A stretch of 64,000 bases of DNA, taken from Pseudolactococcus reticulitermitis (GTDB taxonomy: Bacteria; Bacillota; Bacilli; Lactobacillales; Streptococcaceae). The stretch covers positions 1-64,000 of the forward strand of contig NZ_BEDT01000005.1 of assembly GCF_002260845.1 (NCBI RefSeq), in the 5' to 3' direction. Below are positions 52,581 to 61,250 of this stretch, piece by piece (the first letter of the stretch is position 1; each line of letters begins with the position of its first letter). Below the pieces are notes generated by a model. That model was not told the origin of the DNA, searched no databases, and was given only the letters and a program-made list of their open reading frames with translations. The translations under genes were made by a program, and so were the position numbers.

Positions 52581-53108
52581 TTAACTGATATTATCAGTAT
52601 CTTCTTGTGTGATGGTGATATTAGCCAACTCAGTATGGTCGGGTTTGAGATAAATGACCTGAATTTTAGCATCAGGCGCGATGGCTTTAAGGGTGTTCAA
52701 AACAGGTTTCATCCCTTTGACTAAAGTCGGTTTTAAAGCTTCGGCATCAACAGTTACCCCAGGATCTTTGGCATAAGTATAGGTGTAGACAAGGGTATGT
52801 CCGTCTCCTTTGGTGATGGTAATGTCCGAAAACATATCTCCGAATTGTTTTTTGAGGGTATCGGTTTGGGATTGTGCGCCCTCAATCATCAGATCGAAAT
52901 TATCAGATGACGCTGATTTGTCACTAGAAGATGTTTTGCTTGTGTCCTTTGCTTCAGAACTAGCTTTCTTTTCTTCAGATTTTGATGATTTTTTAACGGT
53001 TTCCGTTTTTTTGTCTGCTGAACTGTCTGTTGATGGCTTGCTACTACAAGCAGCTAGTCCTGTCAATAATGCAGTAGCAGAGAGCAAGATGGCGATTTGT
53101 TTTTTCAT
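52581..53108 (-). CDS. Lipoprotein (DUF4854-like)
   Basis: A 175-residue lipoprotein. The signal sequence ends in the lipobox LAAC (Cys21). A Ser/Lys/Thr-rich spacer of about 50 residues is followed by a compact C-terminal domain. That domain has MIEGAQSQTDTLKKQFGDMF and LVYTYTYAKDPG, resembling DUF4854-type proteins of streptococci. The function is unknown. It is on the reverse strand between groEL and purA, with GGAAATC near its start codon. The family call is tentative; the lipoprotein call is firm. Confidence 0.78.
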   Translation of the reverse strand: MKKQIAILLSATALLTGLAACSSKPSTDSSADKKTETVKKSSKSEEKKASSEAKDTSKTSSSDKSASSDNFDLMIEGAQSQTDTLKKQFGDMFSDITITKGDGHTLVYTYTYAKDPGVTVDAEALKPTLVKGMKPVLNTLKAIAPDAKIQVIYLKPDHTELANITITQEDTDNIS

Positions 53109-53247
53109 AATGATTTCCTCTTTCCTGATTATAATTATATCATATTTTTAAAATTAGGAAAGATAATAATTAGAATGACTGATTAAGATGTTGCAAGTTT
53201 CTAAACTAGATAATAGGCTGTCGTAGGAGATTTTTCAAGGTGTAGAC

Positions 53248-53352
53248 TTGCTACCAAAACAGGGTTTTCAAAGTCTGAATTGGCTTAAAATAGCAGCTAT
53301 TTTCCGAACTTTGCAGACGGATGGTCAGGAAAATAGGGATGGGTGGTAGCAA
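53248..53352 (+). other. Dyad-rich upstream region of purA
   Basis: TTGCTACCA (53248-53256) and TGGTAGCAA (53344-53352) are a perfect 9-bp inverted repeat. AAAATAG-CAG-CTATTTT (53287-53303) lies inside and leads straight into the PurR-like box. All of this is upstream of the promoter, so it acts, if at all, at the DNA level. Confidence 0.55.
53300..53312 (+). promoter_or_regulatory. PurR box upstream of purA
   Basis: TTTTCCGAACTTT matches the lactococcal PurBox AWWWCCGAACWWT at 12 of 13 positions. Its centre lies about 76 bp upstream of the expected start site (-10 at 53370-53375), the spacing known for PurR-activated lactococcal promoters. Confidence 0.78.
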
Positions 53353-53366
53353 TCACAGCCTAGATT

Positions 53367-53375
53367 TGATATAAT
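53367..53375 (+). promoter_or_regulatory. purA promoter (extended -10)
   Basis: TGATATAAT is a perfect extended -10. The lack of a -35 fits activation by PurR from the upstream box. Confidence 0.78.
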
Positions 53376-53404
53376 AAAGTGTTGCAATTTGAGCAAGTTT
53401 TTAA

Positions 53405-54736
<1,332 letters not shown>

Positions 54737-54748
54737 GATTAAAAATGA

Positions 54749-54778
54749 AGCACTTGGTTGAGGTCAAGTGTTTTTTTA
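54749..54778 (+). terminator. purA terminator
   Basis: CACTTG (54751-54756) pairs with CAAGTG (54765-54770) around an 8-nt loop and is followed by seven T. Confidence 0.85.
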
Positions 54779-54796
54779 TATGACCAGCCCCGAATT

Positions 54797-54825
54797 TTGT
54801 CAAGACCCGCGTTTTTTGATATAAT
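54797..54825 (+). promoter_or_regulatory. pepN promoter
   Basis: -35 TTGTCA (54797-54802), a 17-bp spacer, and -10 TATAAT (54820-54825) preceded by TGA. It is one of the strongest promoters in the window. Confidence 0.9.
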
Positions 54826-54854
54826 GAAACAGAATAAAATGAAGGATAGTGGAG

Positions 54855-57392
54855 ATGAACATGAGCGAATTTAAGCATTTGTATAATGATTTTAAACCAG
54901 AAAATTATCAAATTTTTCTGGACGTTAACCGAGAAACGAAACGTTTTGAGGGACAAGTCACCGTAACGGGTGAGAGTCTGACGACTAATCTTGCTTTTCA
55001 CCAAAAAGACTTAGCAATCACATCTGTTACCGTCAATGGACAAGCAGTCGATTTCACATTGGATGACCCATCAGAAACGGTGATTTTTAACGTCTCTGAA
55101 TTAGGTCAAACGACCGTTGACTTCACTTACTCAGCAGCCTTGACAGACAATATGACAGGAATTTACCCGTCATATTACGATGCTGACGGTGAGAAAAAAC
55201 AATTAGTCGGTACACAATTTGAGACGCATTTTGCCCGTCAAGCCTTCCCATCGATTGACGAGCCAGCAGCCAAAGCAACCTTTGACTTGTCAGTCAAATT
55301 TGACGAAAAAGAAGGCGAAGCAATCGTCTCAAATATGCCAGAAATTTCAAATGAAAATGGTGTGCATACCTTTGATACAACGGTTAAGATGTCATCTTAC
55401 CTTTTGGCCTTCGTCTTTGGTGATATGCAATCAAAACTTGGCAAAACGAAAAACGGCACACAAGTTGGTGTTTTTGCAACCAAAGCCCACAAAGCCCAAG
55501 CGCTTGATTTTCCTTTGGATATTGCCATTCGTGTCATCGAATTTTACGAAGATTATTTCAAAGTCGCCTACCCATTGCCACATTCGTGGCATATCGGTCT
55601 GCCTGATTTTTCTGCAGGCGCCATGGAAAACTGGGGGGCAATCACTTATCGTGAAGTCGCCTTGCTCGCTGACCCAGATAATTCAACCCTTGCCAGCCGC
55701 CAATACGTGGCGCTTGTCATCGCCCATGAGCTTGCCCATCAATGGTTCGGTGACCTTGTCACTATGGACTGGTGGGATGACCTCTGGTTGAACGAATCTT
55801 TCGCCAATATGATGGAGTACGTTGCCATTGACGCGATTGAGCCTGACTGGCACATCTGGGAGCAGTTCTCAGTATCAGAAGCTCCTATGGCGCTCAACCG
55901 TGATGCCATCGATGGCGTCCAATCCGTCCATGTCGCTGTCAACCACCCTGACGAAATTAACACGCTCTTTGACGGTGCGATTGTTTATGCCAAAGGCGCT
56001 CGTCTCATGGTCATGCTCCGCAAATGGCTCGGCGACACCGACTTTTCTGCCGGACTTCATGCTTATTTCGACGTGCATCAGTATGGCAATACCGTTGGTC
56101 GCGATTTGTGGGATGCCTTGTCAGCAGCGTCAGGTCGTGATGTCTCAGCCTTTATGACATCGTGGATTGAGCAGCCTGGCTACCCAGTATTAAGCGTATC
56201 TGTGGCAAACGATGAACTCGTTTTACGCCAACAACAATTCTTCACAGGCGAGGGTGTGGCTCAAGGTCGTCTGTGGCAAATTCCACTTAACACGAACTGG
56301 ACGGGTCTGCCTGATGTCTTGTCAGAAGCAGAAGTTAGCATTCCTAACTTTGCGGCTTTATCAGCTAAAAATAAGGACAAACCGTTACTTTTCAATGCGC
56401 AAAATGCCGCACATTACTTGGTCAAATACGATGCTGCATTAACTGAAAAAGTAACCGCAGCAGTGCCAACTTTTGATACGATTACAAAAGTCCAACTCAT
56501 CCAATCTGCCTTGAAATTAGCAGAAGGTAGCTTGTCTGACTATGCTGATTTGGTGAAATTACTGGCAACATTTGATGATGAACCCTCAAACGTTGTCAAC
56601 TTGGCCATGTCACAAGCACTCAATGCTTTGAAAATTTTCATTGACGAAGACACCGAATCTGAAGTCAACTTCAAGAAATTTGTGGCTCGTTTGTTTGATA
56701 AACAGTACAAGCGTTTGGGCTGGACTAAAATTGACGGTGAGTCGTTCAATGATGAACAGTTGCGCGCTTTACCGATTTCATGGGAAGTCTACGCTGAAAA
56801 CGCGGATGCCGTTGCCCAATCATCTGAGGTCTTTAGCCAGCACGCTACGGATATTCACAGTATTCCAGCTGATATCAGACAAGTTGTCCTAAAAAATGAA
56901 ATTGTTGAAAATGAGACAGACGAGTTGGTTCAAAGCTATTTCGATGCTTACGCTAAAACGACTGACCAAACCTTCCAACGTGAGTTGAATGTTGCCGTGT
57001 CTAGCACGAAGAAAATGACAACAGTTGAAACGATTATCTCGCAATATCGTAATACTGATTTGGTGAAACCGCAAGATTTGCGTTTCTGGTTCTCATCACT
57101 GATTAGTCGTGAATTCTCTCAAACTGTTGCCTTTGACTGGTTGGCTGAAAATTGGGATTGGGTGCAAGAAAAGTTAGGTGGCGACATGGCGTCAGGTGAC
57201 TTTATCAAAGTCATTGGCAATAGCTTTGATACTGAAGCCAAACTCCAAGCCTTTATCGACTTTACAGAACCATTTAAAGATGAGCCAGCCTTTAAGCGTA
57301 TTATCGAGATGGCGAAAACGCAAATCGCTGCTAAAATCGCTTTGTTAGCCAATCAAAAAGCAAAAGTTGTGGCTTTGTTTGAAACGATTTAG
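54855..57392 (+). CDS. pepN: Aminopeptidase N (PepN, family M1)
   Basis: PepN is the main general aminopeptidase of lactic acid bacteria, cutting N-terminal residues from peptides in the cytosol. The protein of about 845 residues has the exopeptidase motif GAMENWG and the zinc motif HELAHQWFGD followed by NESFANMMEY (HEXXH-18-E). It has no signal peptide. The start could be ATG 54855 (AAGGA 8 nt upstream) or ATG 54861 (GGAG 6 nt upstream); the protein from SEFKHLYNDFKPENYQIFLD matches the known PepN N-terminus. It is monocistronic, with its own promoter and terminator. Confidence 0.97.
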   Translation: MNMSEFKHLYNDFKPENYQIFLDVNRETKRFEGQVTVTGESLTTNLAFHQKDLAITSVTVNGQAVDFTLDDPSETVIFNVSELGQTTVDFTYSAALTDNMTGIYPSYYDADGEKKQLVGTQFETHFARQAFPSIDEPAAKATFDLSVKFDEKEGEAIVSNMPEISNENGVHTFDTTVKMSSYLLAFVFGDMQSKLGKTKNGTQVGVFATKAHKAQALDFPLDIAIRVIEFYEDYFKVAYPLPHSWHIGLPDFSAGAMENWGAITYREVALLADPDNSTLASRQYVALVIAHELAHQWFGDLVTMDWWDDLWLNESFANMMEYVAIDAIEPDWHIWEQFSVSEAPMALNRDAIDGVQSVHVAVNHPDEINTLFDGAIVYAKGARLMVMLRKWLGDTDFSAGLHAYFDVHQYGNTVGRDLWDALSAASGRDVSAFMTSWIEQPGYPVLSVSVANDELVLRQQQFFTGEGVAQGRLWQIPLNTNWTGLPDVLSEAEVSIPNFAALSAKNKDKPLLFNAQNAAHYLVKYDAALTEKVTAAVPTFDTITKVQLIQSALKLAEGSLSDYADLVKLLATFDDEPSNVVNLAMSQALNALKIFIDEDTESEVNFKKFVARLFDKQYKRLGWTKIDGESFNDEQLRALPISWEVYAENADAVAQSSEVFSQHATDIHSIPADIRQVVLKNEIVENETDELVQSYFDAYAKTTDQTFQRELNVAVSSTKKMTTVETIISQYRNTDLVKPQDLRFWFSSLISREFSQTVAFDWLAENWDWVQEKLGGDMASGDFIKVIGNSFDTEAKLQAFIDFTEPFKDEPAFKRIIEMAKTQIAAKIALLANQKAKVVALFETI

Positions 57393-57410
57393 GTCTTAGT
57401 TAATCAATGA

Positions 57411-57440
57411 AAAAGCGCTCAGATTGAGTCGCTTTTTTTC
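57411..57440 (+). terminator. pepN terminator
   Basis: AAAAGCG pairs with CGCTTTT, with an inner CTCA/TGAG, followed by T residues. Confidence 0.85.
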
Positions 57441-57464
57441 TTGCGTCAAGTTATTTGTTGCGAT

Positions 57465-57504
57465 TTAAGAAAGATTTAATAGTTACTTAAGAGACGGCTT
57501 AATA
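57465..57504 (+). promoter_or_regulatory. Direct-repeat operator upstream of the ABC transporter genes
   Basis: TTAAGA (57465), TTAATA (57476), TTAAGA (57487) and TTAATA (57499) are spaced by 11, 11 and 12 bp. They end 9 bp before an extended -10. Helical-turn-spaced direct repeats are typical binding sites for OmpR-type response regulators. The regulator encoded at 60140-60823 is the likely binder. Confidence 0.6.
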
Positions 57505-57510
57505 TTTGCA

Positions 57511-57519
57511 TGATATGAT
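57511..57519 (+). promoter_or_regulatory. Promoter of the ABC transporter operon
   Basis: TGATATGAT extended -10, 33 bp before the first gene. The -35 region is occupied by the TTAAGA/TTAATA repeats. Confidence 0.6.
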
Positions 57520-57552
57520 AGGACTATCAACAAAAGGAAAGCGAGAATAGAG

Positions 57553-58476
57553 ATGACAAATACAATCTTATCTTTAAAAAATGTGACAAAAAAATTCGGA
57601 CGGCAGTTGGCGCTTGAACATGTGTCACTTGATGTCAAAAAAGGTGATATTTATGGCTTAATCGGTCGAAATGGTTCGGGTAAGACAACAATTATGAAAA
57701 TCATTGCAGATTTATCAAAGGAAACATCGGGGCAGATTACACTTTTGGGACATTCAAAAGAATCTAGTAGCTATGCGCAAGCCCTAAATCGGGCTGGGTC
57801 TGTTATTGAGTCGCCAGTGGCTTTTAATACCTTAACAGCCTATCAAAATATGAAAATTATTTGCTTACAGCGTGGTATTCATGATTTTTCTGTGATTGAT
57901 GAAACTCTAAAATTTGTCAATCTTGCAGACACTGGTAAGAAAAAGTTTAAGCAATTCTCTCTTGGTATGAAACAACGTTTGGGCATCGCTATGGCACTTG
58001 TCAATCAACCGGATTTTCTGATTTTGGATGAACCAGTAAATGGTCTAGATCCGATTGCAATCGTGGAACTGCGCGACTTACTTGAAAAAATCAATCAAGA
58101 AAGAGAGACGACAATTTTTATTTCAAGTCATATTTTGACAGAATTATACCATGTTTCAACGCGTTTTGGTTTCATTCATAATGGTAAAATGATTCAGGAA
58201 ATTACAAAGGCAGAATTCGATGCGATTGTGACAGAGGGAATTATCGTTAAGGTAGAGGATACTGCCAAAGCATCGGTTGTTTTGGCAGAGCATCTAGCGG
58301 CTGAGTTTGAAGTCTTATCTCAGCACGAAATTAAAATTTCTAGCACATCCGCGACAGTTGCAGAGATTAATAAGTTGTTAGTGGTTAATGATATTCACGT
58401 TGAAGGCATAGATAAGCAGGAATATAGTCTGGAAGATTATTATACTAATTTAGTGAAAACAGTAGGGGAGGAATAA
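57553..58476 (+). CDS. ABC transporter ATPase (lantibiotic/bacitracin-resistance type)
   Basis: A 307-residue ATPase of the BcrA/EpiF-like group. It shows Walker A GRNGSGKTT, signature SLGMKQRLGIAMAL, Walker B FLILDEPVNGLDP and the switch His in SSHILTEL, then a C-terminal extension of about 90 residues. Such pumps often give immunity to or resistance against peptide antibiotics acting at the membrane. It is linked to a permease gene directly downstream and to a sensor pair on the opposite strand. The substrate is inferred from family and context. Confidence 0.9.
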   Translation: MTNTILSLKNVTKKFGRQLALEHVSLDVKKGDIYGLIGRNGSGKTTIMKIIADLSKETSGQITLLGHSKESSSYAQALNRAGSVIESPVAFNTLTAYQNMKIICLQRGIHDFSVIDETLKFVNLADTGKKKFKQFSLGMKQRLGIAMALVNQPDFLILDEPVNGLDPIAIVELRDLLEKINQERETTIFISSHILTELYHVSTRFGFIHNGKMIQEITKAEFDAIVTEGIIVKVEDTAKASVVLAEHLAAEFEVLSQHEIKISSTSATVAEINKLLVVNDIHVEGIDKQEYSLEDYYTNLVKTVGEE

Positions 58477-58479
58477 GTG

Positions 58480-59241
58480 ATGATACGTTTAATGAAAGCA
58501 GATTTTTATCGATTGAGTCGGACAATTGGCGTCTATATTACTTTGTTAGTCGTCGTTGGGTTTGGTATTTTAAATACCATTTTTGAAGCGGTCGCTTCGG
58601 TTGGTATAGAAGTAGACGGCGGTTCAGGTTTAGATCTCGTTTGGAATTTACCATATCTGATGCAAAACACAGTTACCTCTACCCCACTTTTAAATTATTG
58701 TTTTATCAGTATCTTTGTGATTTTAATCGGATATGAATTTTCTTTAAAAACCTATAAAAATAGTCTGACATCAGGCACTAGCAGAATGACCTTTGTTTTA
58801 GCTAAATATGTGACTGAGTTGCTCGTTTTGATTTTAGCGACATTTATATTTTTTATGGCTGTTCTTATGGCAGGTATTGTCAAATATGGTCTAGCAGATG
58901 TTAATTTATTTTCTATCTTTTCTGATATGTTTTTATTCTCACTTGTGATGGGCTTGATGGTAAGTGTTTTATTCAGTTTAGCGACCCTGATTTTAATTTT
59001 GACACAAAGTTCAGTGATTGCCGCAGTATTTATCGTGATATATCCCTTAATCCTCCAAATCATTGGGCTTGTCAGCAAATGGGAGAATATAAAATATTTT
59101 GACCTATTTGGTTTTCCTCAAATGATAGGCTTGAATCAACTAACTTTAAGTGAAAGTCTGCCTTATTTGCTCGTAGGTTTGATTATTATTCTACTGTCAC
59201 TAGTCGGAAGTGCCTTTGTGATTAAACATAAAGAGTTATAA
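58480..59241 (+). CDS. ABC transporter permease (ABC-2 type)
   Basis: A 253-residue permease with six hydrophobic segments. It begins IRLMKADFYRLSRTIGVYITL, typical of BcrB/EpiG-like permeases. GGGGAGG (58464-58470) lies 8-9 nt upstream of ATG 58480; a GTG at 58477 is the alternative start. It forms the transporter with the preceding ATPase. It ends only 6 bp before the converging sensor kinase gene, with no terminator between. Confidence 0.87.
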   Translation: MIRLMKADFYRLSRTIGVYITLLVVVGFGILNTIFEAVASVGIEVDGGSGLDLVWNLPYLMQNTVTSTPLLNYCFISIFVILIGYEFSLKTYKNSLTSGTSRMTFVLAKYVTELLVLILATFIFFMAVLMAGIVKYGLADVNLFSIFSDMFLFSLVMGLMVSVLFSLATLILILTQSSVIAAVFIVIYPLILQIIGLVSKWENIKYFDLFGFPQMIGLNQLTLSESLPYLLVGLIIILLSLVGSAFVIKHKEL

Positions 59242-59247
59242 GGTTTA

Positions 59248-60138
59248 TCAGCTCACTTGCAAGACAAGTTCAATCTTAAACTCGGTATCATTCGTTTCAA
59301 TAGTAGGGGTGATGTTAATCAGATGGCAGAGTTCTTGAATAATATTGAGTCCAAGTCCAGTACTTTTGTTAGTACGAGAAGGTTCATTGGTTTTGAAACG
59401 TTCCAATAGTAGCTCAGGATTGTCAATTTTGGCTTGCAAACCATTTGAAAAACTAAGTTTTAAGTGCTGATTATCGGATTGTGTCATGCTAACTTTGAGA
59501 AAATCTTTACCGTGATTGAGGACATTGCCAAGGATATTTTGGAAAATCCGTTGTAAGATGATGACATCAATAATGGCATAATGTTGTTCAAATAGCTCAA
59601 ACTGAGGTGTCATCTGACGTTCCTCAAAACTTTCGTAATAGAGAAAAAGACTTTCGCGCAAAATTTCAGAAATATTTGTCTTCTCCAAATGAAGGGCGAT
59701 ATTTTTTTCTTGAATCATATTATAACTCATGAGGTAGTCAACATAGCGCTTGATACTTGCAAGGCTACTGTCGATTTTAGTTACAATTTCACGATTTTCA
59801 GCTGGTAACGTTTTTTCAAGCAGTTGTGTATAGCCAGAAGCAACCGTTAGCGGTGTTTTCAAGTCGTGTGTTAAGTTAGTCAATAACTCATGCAGGAGTT
59901 TATCTTTTTTGACTTGTTCACGGTGGAAAGTTTTATTTTTGCGAATCAAACGATTGTTTTCGTTCAACAAATTTTTAATCCAAGGATTTTTCGTTGTTGA
60001 CGTGATTTCGGCATTCGTTTCTTTTTCGGCAATAAAAGTGATTTGGCGCGTGATTTGGTGTAAGTCAATGATAAGAAATACGAGATAGGCACATAAAATG
60101 ACGATGATAAAAAGAAGAATTACTAGGAAAATGGTCAT
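59248..60138 (-). CDS. Sensor histidine kinase
   Basis: A 296-residue kinase with one N-terminal membrane segment (about residues 2-24) and almost no extracellular domain. The phospho-acceptor is in NLTHDLKTPLTVASGY (HisKA, about residues 91-106), the N box is FQNILGNVLNHG and the G box is STGLGLNII. Such short kinases sense membrane-related stress, often with help from an ABC transporter. It lies 1 bp after the response regulator gene and converges on the transporter genes. Confidence 0.92.
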   Translation of the reverse strand: MTIFLVILLFIIVILCAYLVFLIIDLHQITRQITFIAEKETNAEITSTTKNPWIKNLLNENNRLIRKNKTFHREQVKKDKLLHELLTNLTHDLKTPLTVASGYTQLLEKTLPAENREIVTKIDSSLASIKRYVDYLMSYNMIQEKNIALHLEKTNISEILRESLFLYYESFEERQMTPQFELFEQHYAIIDVIILQRIFQNILGNVLNHGKDFLKVSMTQSDNQHLKLSFSNGLQAKIDNPELLLERFKTNEPSRTNKSTGLGLNIIQELCHLINITPTIETNDTEFKIELVLQVS

Positions 60139-60139
60139 A

Positions 60140-60823
60140 TCAATTCCTTTCTTTTACTAGGCGAATCCCCATGCCCCAAACGGTTTCAATATAGTCATTT
60201 TCTGGGTCAGCAGCTTTTAGTTTCTTGCGCAGATTGCTGAGGTGAACGTTCAAAGTATTTTCGCCACCTAAATAACTTTCTTGCCAAACTCGTTCATAAA
60301 GACTTTCTTTGGTGAAAATCTTAGTCGGGTGATTAATGAGTAACGCCATAATTTGATATTCTTTTTGGGCAACGGTCAGTTGACTTTCACCGATTTTAAG
60401 TGCAAGATTTTCAGCATCTAAGCATAAATTTTTATAGGATAGCGTTTGCTTTTGTGGTAATTCACGACTGCCTTTACGGAGCTGTACCTCAATCCGTGCC
60501 TGTAATTCATCCAGATTAAAAGGCTTAGTGATGTAATCATCAGCACCATTTTTCAGCAATTCGACGATTTTCGCCTTATCATCAATCGCTGTCGTGATGA
60601 TAATCGGTGTCTGGCTCGTTTTACGAATCGTCGTTAAAACACTTTCGCCAGTCACACCGGGCAACATCAAATCAAGCAAAATCAAGTCGAACTGTCCTTG
60701 AGTGACTTGCAATAGACCATCGGTTCCTGTATTAGCAATCGTGAGCTGATAGCTATCTTTTAGTAATAAGTCTAGTAATTGACAGATGTTACTGTCATCT
60801 TCAATGATTAATATCTTGCGCAC
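60140..60823 (-). CDS. OmpR-family response regulator
   Basis: A 227-residue regulator. The receiver domain has phospho-Asp in LILLDLMLPG (about residue 52), with the DD pair in IIEDDSN and Lys in TKPFN. The C-terminal winged-helix (about 130-225) has VAQKEYQIMALLINHP and NTLNVHLSNLRKKL. The start is GTG 60823 with AGGAG 6 nt upstream on the reverse strand. It likely binds the repeats at 57465-57504 to control the ABC genes, and perhaps itself. Confidence 0.93.
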   Translation of the reverse strand: MRKILIIEDDSNICQLLDLLLKDSYQLTIANTGTDGLLQVTQGQFDLILLDLMLPGVTGESVLTTIRKTSQTPIIITTAIDDKAKIVELLKNGADDYITKPFNLDELQARIEVQLRKGSRELPQKQTLSYKNLCLDAENLALKIGESQLTVAQKEYQIMALLINHPTKIFTKESLYERVWQESYLGGENTLNVHLSNLRKKLKAADPENDYIETVWGMGIRLVKERN

Positions 60824-60851
60824 TCGGATCTCCTAGCTAGTATGCTAATTA

Positions 60852-60879
60852 AATTTGTTACATCATATTATAACAAATT
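60852..60879 (-). promoter_or_regulatory. Response regulator promoter with inverted repeat operator
   Basis: On the reverse strand TGTTATAAT (60867-60875) is an extended -10. AATTTGTTA (60852-60860) and TAACAAATT (60871-60879) form a perfect 9-bp inverted repeat with a 10-bp spacer over this -10, suited to repressor binding. Confidence 0.6.
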
Positions 60880-60933
60880 GCAAGTGATATCTAAAATATT
60901 TCCAATAATTCTTTGGATATTGTTTTTAGAACA

Positions 60934-60962
60934 TTGAGAATGTCGTATAAAAGTGATAAAAT
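60934..60962 (+). promoter_or_regulatory. Promoter of the NfeD-like/flotillin operon
   Basis: -35 TTGAGA (60934-60939), a 17-bp spacer and -10 TAAAAT (60957-60962) with an upstream TGA. Confidence 0.7.
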
Positions 60963-61005
60963 AAGGCATGGCATCCATGTCAAATAATTAGAAGGAGACC
61001 ATGTT

Positions 61006-61209
61006 TTGGATCTTCAAGATTTTGTATTGTTAAATGAGACAGGTAGGGTTATTGACGTATTTGGGCAAATTGCCAAAGTTCAAGTCAGCACCGTAGAAGG
61101 TATTTTCACAATCAATGGCAAATGTCATGAGGCTAATTTGAGTGTTGGTGACTTTGTGACAGTTGGTCAACTGATTGCCAATAACACCTATTCTGTTGAG
61201 AAAATTTAA
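61006..61209 (+). CDS. Small NfeD-like OB-fold protein
   Basis: A 67-residue protein whose pattern resembles the C-terminal OB-fold of NfeD: GRVIDVFGQIAKVQVS, G-FTINGKCHEANLSVGDFV and VGQLIANNTYSVEKI. Full NfeD proteins have extra membrane segments, which are absent here. The start is TTG 61006 with AAGGAG 8 nt upstream. An ATG at 61001 in another frame encodes only 10 residues. The gene lies 41 bp before a flotillin gene; NfeD and flotillins are usual partners, so it may help to organise the flotillin assembly. Confidence 0.65.
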   Translation: MDLQDFVLLNETGRVIDVFGQIAKVQVSTVEGIFTINGKCHEANLSVGDFVTVGQLIANNTYSVEKI

Positions 61210-61250
61210 CAAGCTCTTGAGTACTAGAACGTTGTGACAGAGGAGTTTTT

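Noticed and set aside
53248-53352. Purine riboswitch upstream of purA
   Set aside because: The region lies upstream of the promoter at 53367-53375, so it is not transcribed with purA; a PurR box explains it better.
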